Source: Orychophragmus violaceus (lineage: Eukaryota > Streptophyta > Magnoliopsida > Brassicales > Brassicaceae). Taken from it: a stretch of 64,000 bases of DNA. Made by a program: the position numbers and the translations under genes. Below, in pieces: positions 54,432-64,000 of the stretch. How positions within the stretch are numbered: the first letter of the stretch is position 1; each line of letters starts with the position of its first letter. Location of the stretch: contig CM058231.1 of NCBI GenBank assembly GCA_030180135.1, positions 55,066,235-55,130,234 of the forward strand, written 5' to 3'. Below the pieces are notes generated by a model, which did no database searches, was not told the DNA's origin, and saw nothing but the letters and a program-made list of their open reading frames with translations.

Positions 54432-56172
54432 ATGCAATATCTAGGTCTTCAATGCATGGGTTTATTATGAGAATCACAACCTCATAATTTCATAAAAAAA
54501 GTCAAGGATTCTCATTCAATGACAATGGCTAAATTGGTGGCAAGAAGACTAATATTGAATTTAGCTAATTTTCCTCTTTTTGTATAAATGTAAATCATTT
54601 CTTTTAATGTATTTTATTGTAAAGATCATCTTGTAAAAGCTATAAAAAGCTCAATTGCTCTATTGTAAATAATATAGAAATTTTTTGGAAAAAATAAGAG
54701 TTCTCTCTTATAAACTTTTATGCTTTGTTCTTTGTTTCTCTAAGTTGTGCGGATTCCCCTTCTTAGAAAATATTATGAATTTATGTCTTATGTGTGGATT
54801 CACTAAGGCTTAGATTATTGATCTTATCACAAAGGCTTTCACACCTTTGAGTGGCGATCTTCAATTAACCATCAACTCCATCTAACCATCCACTAAAAAG
54901 CCTTGAGAGCGCCTTCGGCCAGCAAGCTTTTTTCATTCGACCATCGACCACGGATCAACCAGAGAGCGTCTCCGACCAGCTGGGCGACCCAAACAACTAT
55001 CCACCTCGGATCTTATATCATTTATGAGGACATCAAGTCATCATCAACCAAGGAGCATGGAGAGGGCATAAGTCAACCAACTAGGACCCTTGGAGAGAAG
55101 CAGTTTGAGCGCAACAGAGACATATGTGCATATCTTGGAGCATATCTATCGAACCAGGAGGAGTTAAGCTACAAATCAACCTGTTTCAGAAACTTAACTC
55201 ATCAAGGAATCATCACGAAGTGGAAGTGTTTGAAAAGCTTTCCAGATGAAGAAGATATGCAAGTTACAACTCAGAAGATTTCCAAGAAACCCGCTGGAGA
55301 CCAACTGATACTTATTGAAGAGTTTCGATCAGACCGGGATGAATAAAGTTGTAAACCAACTTGTTTTGGAAATATTACTCAACAGAGGTTCAGGGAGAAT
55401 TGGATTTGGTTCAAAAAGAACTATGGATTAAAAGTTATTAAATTTCTAAACCAGGAGATGCTACACTTGCCTTATTTGGATGCATTCACACTAAAGGGAT
55501 CAAATCAGAACCAAACCTTTTCCTATCAAAGCTGCAATGTTTTGGGATCATTTTCATCATGTCTAGACGTCCTAAGCTGCTCCAGATCACACCAGAACAC
55601 ACGAAATCATAAGGAGCTCAACTTACCATATTTGGACCCGAAAGGCATTAAACCCCAACAACTACTTTTCTTTGAGTTTGGCAACGACTTGAATACCTTC
55701 TGCACTAAAGATAAGCTTCCAAAGGTGCCTAAAATCCTTCCCAAACTCACAAGATACAAAGATGAAGAGCTTCCCTTATTTGGCTGGATTTTCCACTTAA
55801 TTGTCCAACGGCTAGTTTCTTTTATTGTTCACTTCTTATGTTTCCTTCTTTAAGTTATGGAACATGTACTGAACATTATATAATCAAGTATCTCATTTTC
55901 TTTCAAAGTTCTGTCTTTTGAAGAAGTGTTATTTCTTTGATCATTGTGTGTGATTCACTTTGTTCATAGAATTCTTGGACCAGATTACTTATGAGATTCA
56001 AGTTCTTTGTTCCATCACAGGCTGAGAGAGTCAGTCAAATCCACCGGTTGAGAGAGTCAATCAGCATCACCACCACTGCTACCTTCATTCATCATTCCGC
56101 ATCAAGCTTTCTGAACACCTTTGATCACCATCTGTTCATAGGGTTGTGGAGTGATTCCCAGGCCTGTATCAT
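54432..56172. other. Noncoding transposon debris
   Basis: 54432-54850 is AT-rich with short GCTATAAAAAGCTC-type words, as in LTR promoters. 54900-55350 shares blocks such as TCAAGGAATCATCACGAAG with the inverse of 27340-27410, so it is chromovirus-like LTR material in the opposite orientation. For 55350-56172 I see nothing recognisable. Open frames here (54903-55346, 55458-55853) lack domains. Confidence 0.5.
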
Positions 56173-56814
56173 TGATAGGGATATAGTTTTAATCCTATTC
56201 TACCTGCAAGTGCACAGTGATGTAGTTGTAGTACTTAGGGTATCGAATCCACAGGGACTCCGGTCAACGATAGATTTAGAACAGAAAAGATTAAACTAGG
56301 AGAAAGCAAATTGTAATGAGAAACTAAAGCGAAGCAGAAAAGTAAATCAGGCGAGTTTGTAAGCAAGGAGGCAAAGCGTTAAGTCTAGGGAGTTCTCAGG
56401 ATATCAGAAAATCAGATAACAATTAATCAGATTCAATCTATAGCGTTCTTGAACTAGAATCACGAAGGTAAAACTAACCAGCTGTCGCTGCGATAATTAT
56501 CTATGTCTAACAACCTAGCAAACCAAATTCCTTTGCGAATCCTAGAGTTCTAAACATGCATTAATTTCAAGTTCGTTCGTTCACAATTTCTCTAAACCAA
56601 ATTCCTTTGCGAATAGATAAATTGCTCTCCTAAATCAGATCTAGTTAAATAAACTAACTGTCGTTGCGTAAATCAACCTAAAATCAATAATCTAAATGGC
56701 CAGTTTAGATTAAGCATTAAGAACAGATCAGATGAAGAACTAGATGATGAATCTAATAAATCAGTTATTCTAACATTCCTTCAAATCCCTAACGAGAATC
56801 CCTAACCTAACAAG
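56173..56814 (-). repeat. Athila LTR fragment
   Basis: Begins TGATAGGGATATAG and follows the Athila LTR pattern (TTCTACCTGCAAGTGCACAG, then regularly spaced CTTTGCGAAT blocks) for about 640 bp. It breaks off at CCCTAACCTAACAAGAGATC and is joined to chromovirus-like gag-protease. No palindrome pair is present because that part of the LTR is missing. Confidence 0.85.
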
Positions 56815-58244
56815 AGATCCCTATACTGAATGGTATGGTCACATGTTCTCCAATCTTAAGCTTTGTTTCATCATTAAGCCATTTCAGCATGTATGGCCTA
56901 GGATGCTTGGTTGTCTTGAGTCCTAACTTATGCACCAAATACTGACTAGCAACATTAGTACATGAGCCTCCATCAATAATGAGACTACATACCTTGGATG
57001 CTACAGTGCATCTAGAGTGAAAGATGTTTTCTCTTTGGAGAGTTTCTGGTTCAAACATTGCACTTAGAGACCTCCTGGTTACTAAGAGCTCTCCAACATC
57101 TAGATAATCAATGGCTTCTTCTTCTGATTCCACTGATTCTGGCTCTACTTCATCCTGAGATTCATATTCTCCATTGTCCTTGAGAATCATAAGTCTCTGG
57201 TTGGGACATTCTCTTGCATAATGGCCTTTTCCTTGGCACTTGAAGCATGTGATGTCTCTGGTTCTCTGGTTTTGAGGTTTTGTTGGTTCAGCTCGTGCTC
57301 CCTTTGAAGATTCAGTTGTTGGTGTCTTGTACTTAGTTGTCTCAGCTGTTTTGCCCTTATCAACACTTCTGGGAAGTTGTGGTGTCCATGTTGCTTTCCC
57401 ACGGCTGGTAGCTGCAATTTTCCTCTTGATAAGTTGTTCAGCCTGTATGGATAAGTGCAAGGGTTCCTCCAAATCTCCATATGTCTGCCTCTCATCCTTT
57501 CTAGAAATTCTGTCATTGAGACCATCAAGAAACTGAGCCATCAATGTCTCTCCTGAATCCTCCAATTACAGCTTGTTCTTTAAGGTCTCAAACTCCTCAA
57601 AGTACTCCTCAACTGGTCTGGTGCTTTGGGTAAGCTTCCTGAACCGCTTCTACAAATCTCTGTGATAGTATGATGGCACAAACCTCTTCCTCAGCTGGTA
57701 CCTCATATCTTCCCAAGTGTTTATCTGTCCATGTCTGTGCCTGATCCTCTTAGAAGCTTCTCTATTCCACCAGGTCAAAGCATTATCAGTGAGTTGTGCT
57801 GCAGCTAATGCCACTTTCTTGGCATTGGAGTATTGGTAATATTCAAAAATATACTCCATCCTCATCTCCCAATCCAAGTATGCTTCTGGATTAACTTTTC
57901 CAGAAAAGGTTGGAGGTGACAACTTGAGCTCCTTTCCTCCATGTCTATCTTCCAAAATCTCTGTCTCTAGACCTCCCTCTGCCTCTTCCTCTGTCTCTAT
58001 CATGTCTTCTATGCAGGTTAGGATCAGGTGGGGGATAATCAGCATCATCTTCCAGACTTGGAATATCATCATCAGTTTCTTCATCAGTTCTTCTCTGGTT
58101 ATGTCCAATAGATGCACCACGGATTGGACCTCTTCTGGGTGGTGCTTGTCTCTGCTCTAATGCAGTCATGCGTGCACTGATGCTTTGGCTTGCTTCCAGC
58201 ATTTGAGTCATGGTGATTTGGGCAGTGTTAGCTTCTTCTCCCAT
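56815..58244 (-). pseudogene. Chromovirus-like gypsy gag-protease
   Basis: Met at 58244 (MGEEANTAQITMTQMLEASQ), Arg-rich linker, frameshift near 58000, and the capsid domain in 58120-57650 (PPTFSGKVNPEAYLDWEMRM, LAAAQLTDNALTWWNREA, LRKRFVPSYYHRDL). There is a stop at 57650, another at about 57566, then LMAQFLDGLNDRI, the CCHC knuckle CFKCQGKGHYAREC (about 57205-57250) and the protease with VCSLIIDGGSCTNVASQYLV. It ends abruptly at 56815 in the protease. Family known for Ty3/gypsy chromoviruses (inference, since pol and chromodomain are not in the window). Two stops and one frameshift inactivate it. Confidence 0.88.
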
Positions 58245-58800
58245 TGTACTTCTCTGCTCCTGCGTAACAAGTTCAAAGAAGTATCAAAGCCTAACAAAGG
58301 AGTTTAATGAAATAGTAAAAAGGTAAAACTCAATGGAAACAATTCAAATACTTTTTTTGTGTAAAGCAATGAGGAATTTCGAAATTATAATGTAAAGATG
58401 CTAGAGTAATGAAGAAAATATGTAGATTTCCTTTTCAGGGAAACCTTGTGAAAGAAATAAGGTAAGACTAAATTTTTTTGGCTTTTTTGAACAAAATTTC
58501 GAAATCAGAGAGTGCAAATATGGAAAAGTGAATAACACAAACAACTTTTTTTGGTTTTTGCTTGAAGAAATCGGATCAAACAGGCTGATAAACTAGAAAA
58601 CAAGGTGAACAGCTTTTTCTGGGGTTTTTTTTGATGCAGTTTAAACAGAAACAAAGAACTAGATGCAATCAATTTTTTTTTTTTAGTTTTTCTTTGATGC
58701 CAAACTAAACTGAATGATAAACAATGAAACTAGAGATGAACACAAAAAAAAAATTAACTAATGGAATAAAAACGAGCTAGATAGAAACCACCTTATGTGT
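58245..58800 (-). other. Leader of the chromovirus-like element
   Basis: About 550 bases, A/T-rich with several T- and A-runs (58350, 58670, 58745). No gene seen. Confidence 0.6.
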
Positions 58801-58820
58801 GAGCCTAAGCTCTGATACCA
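58801..58820 (-). promoter_or_regulatory. Primer binding site (initiator-Met type)
   Basis: TGGTATCAGAGCTTAGGCTC on the minus strand, two bases from the LTR at 58823. It belongs to the leftward element at 56815-58822. Confidence 0.88.
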
Positions 58821-58822
58821 GA

Positions 58823-60072
58823 TGATGTAAGATCAGAATGGAGGCTGATTTCACAAGGCTTTGATGGAAACAGGCTGATCTCTAGTTTGGTTCATGAGAC
58901 ATTCATAAGAAGCTATGAACCATAACTCAACACAAGAACAAAAACTGATCAAAGAAGAAGAAGGAAACCAGTTCTGCTCAAAGAAGTATAACTAGTTTGT
59001 ACTTGGAAAGTCAGTAATCTAGTTATACAAATGGAGTCATTAGCTATATGAAAACACTTCCAAGAGCTTAACATCTCACCAAGGAGAGTCTACTCATAAC
59101 ATGGAAGAGAATCAGTAATTAACTAAAGGAACATCCAAGGGAAGCTAAAGAACAACTATGAATGATTCTCTCATCATACTTGGACTAACTATGGAAGAGT
59201 TATCCAAGCATGATAAGAGGCCTCCTTAAGCAGCCATAACCGTGGCTCTTTAGGGTCTACATTGTGTATAAACTTGTATAAACAATGAAGAGAAAGAGCA
59301 GAACTGGTTACAAGAAAAAGAAAGAAAGAGATAAGAGTTTATTGTATCAAATGAGTTCTGAATTGTATTGTAACTTAGCAAACATTACAAGGTCTTGTGC
59401 CTTTGTTATATAGGAATACAATTAGGTTAAACACTCATAAACAAAGATATTAAATCACAGCCATTGATTCTTTTGGAGGGAAACCCGAATTCAAATGGAT
59501 GGCTGGATCTTCTTCACTCCTTTTTGGTTCTTGTGTGTTCAGACCTTGAAAGTGACTTGTCCTCACTCTTAATTCACGTGTTGCAGGTATGGAGAGAGAG
59601 AGCACACTCCAAAATGGTGAGAGTGACATGTTCAGACCTGAGGAGAGAGAGAGCACACTCCCAAATGGTGATAGTAACAGATTTGTATAACTACATCATT
59701 GTTTAATCCCACATGTGACTTCTCCTTATATCTTGAACTCTCATGTGACATTAATAGCTTATCTTCAGACTTTAATCCACACATTTCGAACTCCTCTATC
59801 CATCATCTTTAGCCTTTACCAAAAAGTGAACGGATGGGCTGATTCTGCTCATGGGTTTGATCAATTGTCTTCAATAGGCCGGGTCTTCTTCTTTCTTCAA
59901 GATTCATCCCAAGGCCTTATCCACACTTAGACCTCTTGAACTAAACCTTAGATGCCTTTTTGCTCACTTAAGAACAAATGAACTTGCTTGTGAGACACTC
60001 CAAGGCTTCAACTTAGGAATGAGGCTCGGCTTCTTCAGCCTCTCCTCATCCATTTCATCTTCCTCTCTAATA
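58823..60072 (-). repeat. Shared LTR between two leftward elements
   Basis: About 1250 bp, from TGATGTAAGATCAG to CCTCTCTAATA. On its left is a PBS (so it is a 5' LTR for 56815-58822). On its right, at 60073, is a purine-rich PPT (minus strand CTTGCGGGGGAG), so it is also a 3' LTR for 60073-62232. LTR termini are TA...CA in the transcribed sense. Confidence 0.75.
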
Positions 60073-60630
60073 CTCCCCCGCAAGCTTGGTTGTCTGGACT
60101 CCAAAAGACCAAAGGGAGAAGAGGACCAAAGGCCAAGCTTGGAGCTGTGGGACTACCTCATTAAAAACCTCCTTAAGTAAAACCTCTTTGGGATAAAACC
60201 TTAAGGAGGACAAAAAGAGTATAGCCTACATACTCAAGATGTAACTTGACCTTGGTATGAACATTTAGAACCATGGCTACTCCTTTACACAACCATTCAT
60301 TCCTTAGCATTCCTTGACTTGACTTTTCTTGATATGAGCTTCTTGATCTTGTTGTGTCTTTTGAAATTTGGACTCCATAGGGCTCCTGCCTTTAACCCCA
60401 ACTTCCATCATCCTTCTCTTCTTGGAAGAACTTCAATTCGGTCTCATCTTCCTCTTGGATAGACTTCAAGGCTTGCGGATGCTCTTCATGTCTCCTTCAC
60501 TTTCTAATGCTCCTTAAGCATGCCTTTCTCTTCTCCTTATAAACCTTCAACACAAAGGTTTAAAGGAAACTTGTTAAAATATATGCAATGGCATTTAGGA
60601 ACATTAGCTATGAATGAAACCTTTATGTTT

Positions 60631-60870
60631 GAAACGTTTTAGAGAATTAATTGTAAAACGTTTTATCTTTGAAACACATGATCACAAGAAGATTCAAATG
60701 AAATATTCAAGTCTGAAAACGTTTTGAGAATAAGGTTTAAAACGTTTTTGACTTTGAAAGGATGAAAACATGATCATAATCAAGAGAAAAACAAGAGTTT
60801 GAACTTTCATAGGTTCCAAAAACCTTTGAGAATAGACTGAAAAACGTTTTGAGAATTGTAAAAACGTTTT
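60631..60870. repeat. Three pairs of AAAACGTTTT palindromes
   Basis: AAACGTTTT or AAAACGTTTT at 60632, 60655, 60716, 60739, 60841 and 60861. Within pairs the start-to-start distance is 20-23 bases, and the three pairs are about 60-100 bases apart. Several are followed by GAGAAT. Confidence 0.85.
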
Positions 60871-61176
60871 CAACACTTCAAACTCCATCAAACACTATCA
60901 AGTCTTTAGGCAATCTAAGGAAATGTTCAATGACATGAAAAGAATGATAAGAGAGAGTTTTAGAAGTAGCATGATCATGGTAATGTGAGTTGCAGTTTGG
61001 ACTTGAGCTTAAACTCCCCCGCACTCTTGAATTGTCCATGGCTCTTCACCATTAATTCACCATTGTGCAATCTGTTTTTGCACAACCAAAACACAAGCAC
61101 ACTTTCTCTTGGCACCTCTTCAAGCTCAGTAGCTCATATTGGCGCCATTAGTTGCTTTCAAAACTTGTTTGGCTCA

Positions 61177-61290
61177 TCAGCCTTCATTAGGAACAACCAA
61201 TACCTTCTCTTCTTGAATGGACAGCTTATGAACCTCCATTACTCCTTGGGAAGATCCTTCAACAAGTACATCCACCAGCTGACTTCCAAC
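61177..61290 (-). pseudogene. Possible copia RNase H C-terminal remnant
   Basis: One minus-strand frame reads SQLVDVLVEGSSQGVMEVHK followed by a short tail and TGA at 61177. It resembles the QLADxLTKxLP end of copia pol. Short and diverged, so tentative. If right, the LTRs around it belong to a copia element, which conflicts with the gypsy gag on the other side of the shared LTR. Confidence 0.4.
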
Positions 61291-61337
61291 TTGATGAATG
61301 CGCCATGAGCATTTCAGCTAACCCACAACTATCCATG

Positions 61338-61525
61338 AGGATTTAGGCTAATCCACAACCAATAAGACAGCTCACTGGTTGTGTTGGAGACTTCTTTAGC
61401 TCCTCAAACCACACAGCTACTTAAACATCAAGAGGATTTTTGGCTTATCCACAACCCATATAACAGCTCACTGGTTGTGTTGGAGACTTCTTTAGCTCCT
61501 CAAACCACAGCTACTTAAACATCAG
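61338..61525. repeat. Tandem duplication, about 93-bp unit, two copies
   Basis: 61338-61432 and 61433-61525 both run from AGGATTT through CCACAACC, CAGCTCACTGGTTGTGTTGG and CTACTTAAACATCA with few differences. Confidence 0.85.
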
Positions 61526-62221
61526 CATGAACCACCATTAAGACTGATCCTTACTGCCAACAACTCGCCATTCCTCCTAAGAACACCTAAACACAAGACA
61601 ACACTCAAGCAACACAAGTTTGATCAGGACTAATGAGCTTTAAGTTTCTGTGCAAGAATAAGATAGTTCTTTTGGAGTAAACTTTAGAGTAAAATAGAAG
61701 TAACCAGAGTATAAAGAGTATGGGATGTCACACAACTCAGATTAAGAGAGTGTGCATCAGAGAATGAGAGTATAGAGAGTACATGAGTTTGGAATGCAAA
61801 AAATCAGATTAAGAGCATGTAAACCAAACTCAGAGAATAGTAGAATGGGAGAATGGGAGAATGAACTTGAAACACAGAAAATAAAAATGTTAGAGAATAT
61901 ACTTAAGGTTCAGGGACTGAGTTTCTTGCTCAGTTTAACTCATAAACATTTCAAAAGTTCAGGGACTGAGTTTGCTCAGTTTGAAACAAGCAACAAGAAC
62001 CAGAGAAGCAACAAAGAAAGACATAACTATATGCTCTTGTTCTTCTCTGATTTCTTAACCAACTTGTCATCTCTTCAAAAACAGAGAGCTACAAGCATTA
62101 AGAGCATGGAACCAAATAAAAACAGAAGCTTGGTTGATGAATAGCAATGCGGAAGCAAGAGAATGAAAAGACAGAGTTTTGCTCTCTATCTTAAAACAAT
62201 TTGCAGCCAAGAATCAAGCAG

Positions 62222-62232
62222 CTCTGATACCA
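62222..62232 (-). promoter_or_regulatory. Primer binding site (initiator-Met type)
   Basis: TGGTATCAGAG on the minus strand directly at the LTR start 62233. Confidence 0.85.
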
Positions 62233-63015
62233 TGTTAGAATTTCAGAAGCATCCATGAGGAAGCTCTGATCATCTAGTTTGGTTCATGAGACATTTATAA
62301 GAGCCTATGAACCATAACTCAATACAAGAACATAAACGGATCAAAGAAGAAGAAGGAAATCGGTTCTGCTCAAAGAAGTATAACTAGTTTGTACTTGGAA
62401 AGTCAGTAATCTAGTTATACAAATGAAGTCCTTAGCTATATGAAAACACTTCCAAGAGCTTAACATCTCACCAAGGAGAGTCTACTCATAACATGGAAGA
62501 GAATCAGTAATTAACTAAAGGAACATCCAAGAGAAGCTAAAGAACAACTATGAATGATTCTCTCATCATACTTGGACTAACTATGGAAGAGTTATCCAAG
62601 CATGATAAGAGGCTGCCTTAAGCAGCCATAACCGTGGCTCTTTAGGGTCTACATTGTGTATAAACTTGTATAAACAATGAAGAGAAAGAGCAGAACTTGT
62701 TACAAGAAGAAGAAAGAAAGAGATAATAGTTTGTTGTATCAAATGAGTTCTGAATTGTATTGTAACTTAGCAAACATTACAAGGTCGTGTGCCTTTGTTA
62801 TATAGGCATACAATTAGGTTAAACACTCATAAACAAAGATATTAAATCACAGCAATTGATTCTTTTGGAGGGAAACCCGAATTCAAATGGATGGCTGGAT
62901 CTTCTTCACTCCTTTTTGGTTCTTGTGTGTTCAGACCTTGAAAGTGACTTGTCCTCACTCTTAATTCACGTGTTGCAGGTCTGGAGAGAGAGAGCACACT
63001 CCAAAATGGTGAGAG
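62233..63015 (-). repeat. 5' LTR of the noncoding element, truncated
   Basis: TGTTAGAATTTCAG start. From about 62272 it is very similar to 58878-59610 of the shared LTR. It breaks off at GGTGAGAG (63015), where an oppositely oriented LTR begins, so about 450 bp of its other end is missing. Confidence 0.8.
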
Positions 63016-63094
63016 TTATTAGAGAGGAATATGAAATGGAAGAGGAGAGGCTGAAGTCATGAAGACAAAGCCGAGCCTCATTCCTATCAAGATG

Positions 63095-63256
63095 TGCAAT
63101 GTGCAAAGTTGGGGCACACAGACACAGACAGACAGATGATCAATGTGCAAAGTTGGGTCAAGAATCATCATGTGCAAAGTCAGGGCCAAAGTTGTGAAGT
63201 GCAAATTTGGGGCACTTATATAATCAGACAATCAAGAATGTGCAAAGTTGGGGCCA
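63095..63256 (+). repeat. Repeats of TGTGCAAAGTTGGGGC in the inverted LTR
   Basis: Five imperfect copies at about 63099, 63143, 63171, 63199 and 63239, spaced 28-45 bases. They are absent from the same place in the LTR at 58823-60072. They look like a locally expanded minisatellite in U3. Confidence 0.75.
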
Positions 63257-63552
63257 AACAAAAGTTTGTGAAGAATCAGACTCAAGAAGAGTCACATGTG
63301 TGTTTAAGGAGGAAAGTGGTTACAAAGAAATGTCACACTCACTCTTGGGAGTGTGCTCTCTCTCTCCTCAGGTCTACACACGTGAATAAGAGTGAGGACA
63401 AGTCACTTTCAAGTCTGAACTCACTAGAAACCGAAATGAAGAGGAGAAGATCCAACCATCCATTCAAACTCGGTTTTCCCTCCTATGAATCAATGGTTGA
63501 GATGTAATCTTGGTTTATCTTTGTTTATTGTTGTATTAACCTAATTGTGAGC

Positions 63553-63563
63553 CTATATAAAGG
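63553..63563 (+). promoter_or_regulatory. TATA box of the inverted LTR
   Basis: CTATATAAAGG preceded by GTGAGC. In the two leftward LTRs the matching site is CTATATAAC (minus strand, about 59408-59416). Confidence 0.55.
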
Positions 63564-64000
63564 CCACACACGACCTTGTAATACCTTGCTAAGTCACTTG
63601 ATAAGAAATCAACAAGATTCTTGATATAAACTCTTCTCTCTTTCTCTCTTCTTCTTGTAACCGGTTTCACTCTTTGTCTCTATTGTTTACACAAGTTCAT
63701 ATTCAATGTAGACCTTAAAGAGCCACGGTTATGGCTGCTTAAGGCAGCCTCTCATCATTCTTGGATAACTCTTCAATAGTTAGTCCAAGTATGATGAGAG
63801 AATCGCTCATAGATAGTTATTTACTTCTCTCTTGCATGTTCTCTTAGCTAATTACTGATTCTCTTCCATGTTATGAGTAGACTCTCCTTGGTGAGATGTT
63901 AAGCTCTTGGAAGTGTTTTCATATAGCTAAGGACTCCTTTATACAACTAGATTAATGGCTTTCTCAAGTACAAACTAGTTGTCTTTTGTTTGAGCAGAAC

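Larger units (their letters stand above)
60073..62232 (-). mobile_element. Mostly noncoding internal region between two LTRs
   Basis: Bounded by a PPT at 60073-60090 and a PBS at 62222-62232 (TGGTATCAGAG on the minus strand). About 2.2 kb. Contents: the TTTTTAATGAGGTA-type 3' motif (60160-60200), three pairs of AAAACGTTTT (60631-60870), a possible copia RNase H tail at 61177-61290, a tandem duplication (61338-61525) and a duplicated GTTCAGGGACTGAGTTT (about 61907 and 61956). No intact gene. It looks like a large non-autonomous (LARD-like) or deleted element. Confidence 0.7.
63016..64000 (+). repeat. Third LTR of the same family, inverted, continues off the window
   Basis: Starts TATTAGAGAGGAATATGAAATGG and runs as the reverse complement of 58823-60072: GAGTGTGCTCTCTCTCTCC, GTGAGGACAAGTCACTTTC, and at the end TTGTTTGAGCAGAAC. 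It carries a clear TATA box (CTATATAAAGG, 63553-63563), consistent with a rightward U3 promoter. It is more diverged than the other two LTRs are from each other. Confidence 0.8.

Noticed and set aside
61794..62144. 116-codon plus frame in the noncoding LTR element
   Set aside because: No domain, opposite to the direction of the element, and it includes a local duplication of GTTCAGGGACTGAGTTT.

Overview
This window looks like a block of plant heterochromatin made almost entirely of nested transposable elements. The lineages present are Athila and Tat Ty3/gypsy elements, Ty1/copia elements primed by initiator tRNA-Met, chromovirus-like gypsy gags, and a Mutator-like element (MULE) carrying a Ulp1-like peptidase gene. 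That mixture, especially Athila plus a Kaonashi-type MULE, points to a Brassicaceae genome (inference from family composition), probably pericentromeric. I see no host gene, rRNA, tRNA or CRISPR array.

Left block, 1-26.2 kb. The oldest layer is a MULE: transposase at 10702-10983 and 18249-20433 (+), Ulp1-like gene at 20790-22980 (-). It was cut by a Tat gypsy element (gag at 1011-1471 and 8398-10088, PBS and LTR ending at 10701), by a young copia element (10984-18248, TSD TCTCG, LTRs differing at about 3 sites) and by a truncated Athila element (about 22980-26229). The Tat gag was itself cut by a complete Athila element (1472-8397, TSD TTCGA).

Middle block, 26.2-46.9 kb. A decayed chromovirus-like element (LTR 26516-27782, gag/protease relic to 28953) was entered by Athila-2 (28954-30789 and 39844-41688). 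Athila-2 was then entered by complete Athila-3 (30790-39838, TSD GAGTC). Athila-2 ends at a copia LTR fragment joined to an inverted copy of the same copia family as the left block (41888-46900).

Right block, 46.9-64 kb. Copia D (46901-54355) is interrupted by complete copia C (47899-53671, TSD TCATG) and sits in a copia RNase H relic. Beyond it lie noncoding debris, an Athila LTR piece, a chromovirus-like gag-protease pseudogene, and three related LTRs (58823-60072, 62233-63015 and inverted 63016-64000) around a mostly noncoding internal region.

Three things stand out. (1) The Athila-like elements with readable internal regions lack reverse transcriptase, RNase H and integrase but keep gag and an ORF-1-type gene. 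The copia family at 10984 and 41888 keeps an intact gag but has lost most of pol. These look like trans-mobilised lineages. (2) Athila elements carry paired short palindromes built on CGATCG at six matching positions. (3) The MULE and the 60-62 kb element carry their own, different paired or hairpin motifs in noncoding DNA. This resembles element-specific recognition sites and is the best candidate for an undescribed system.
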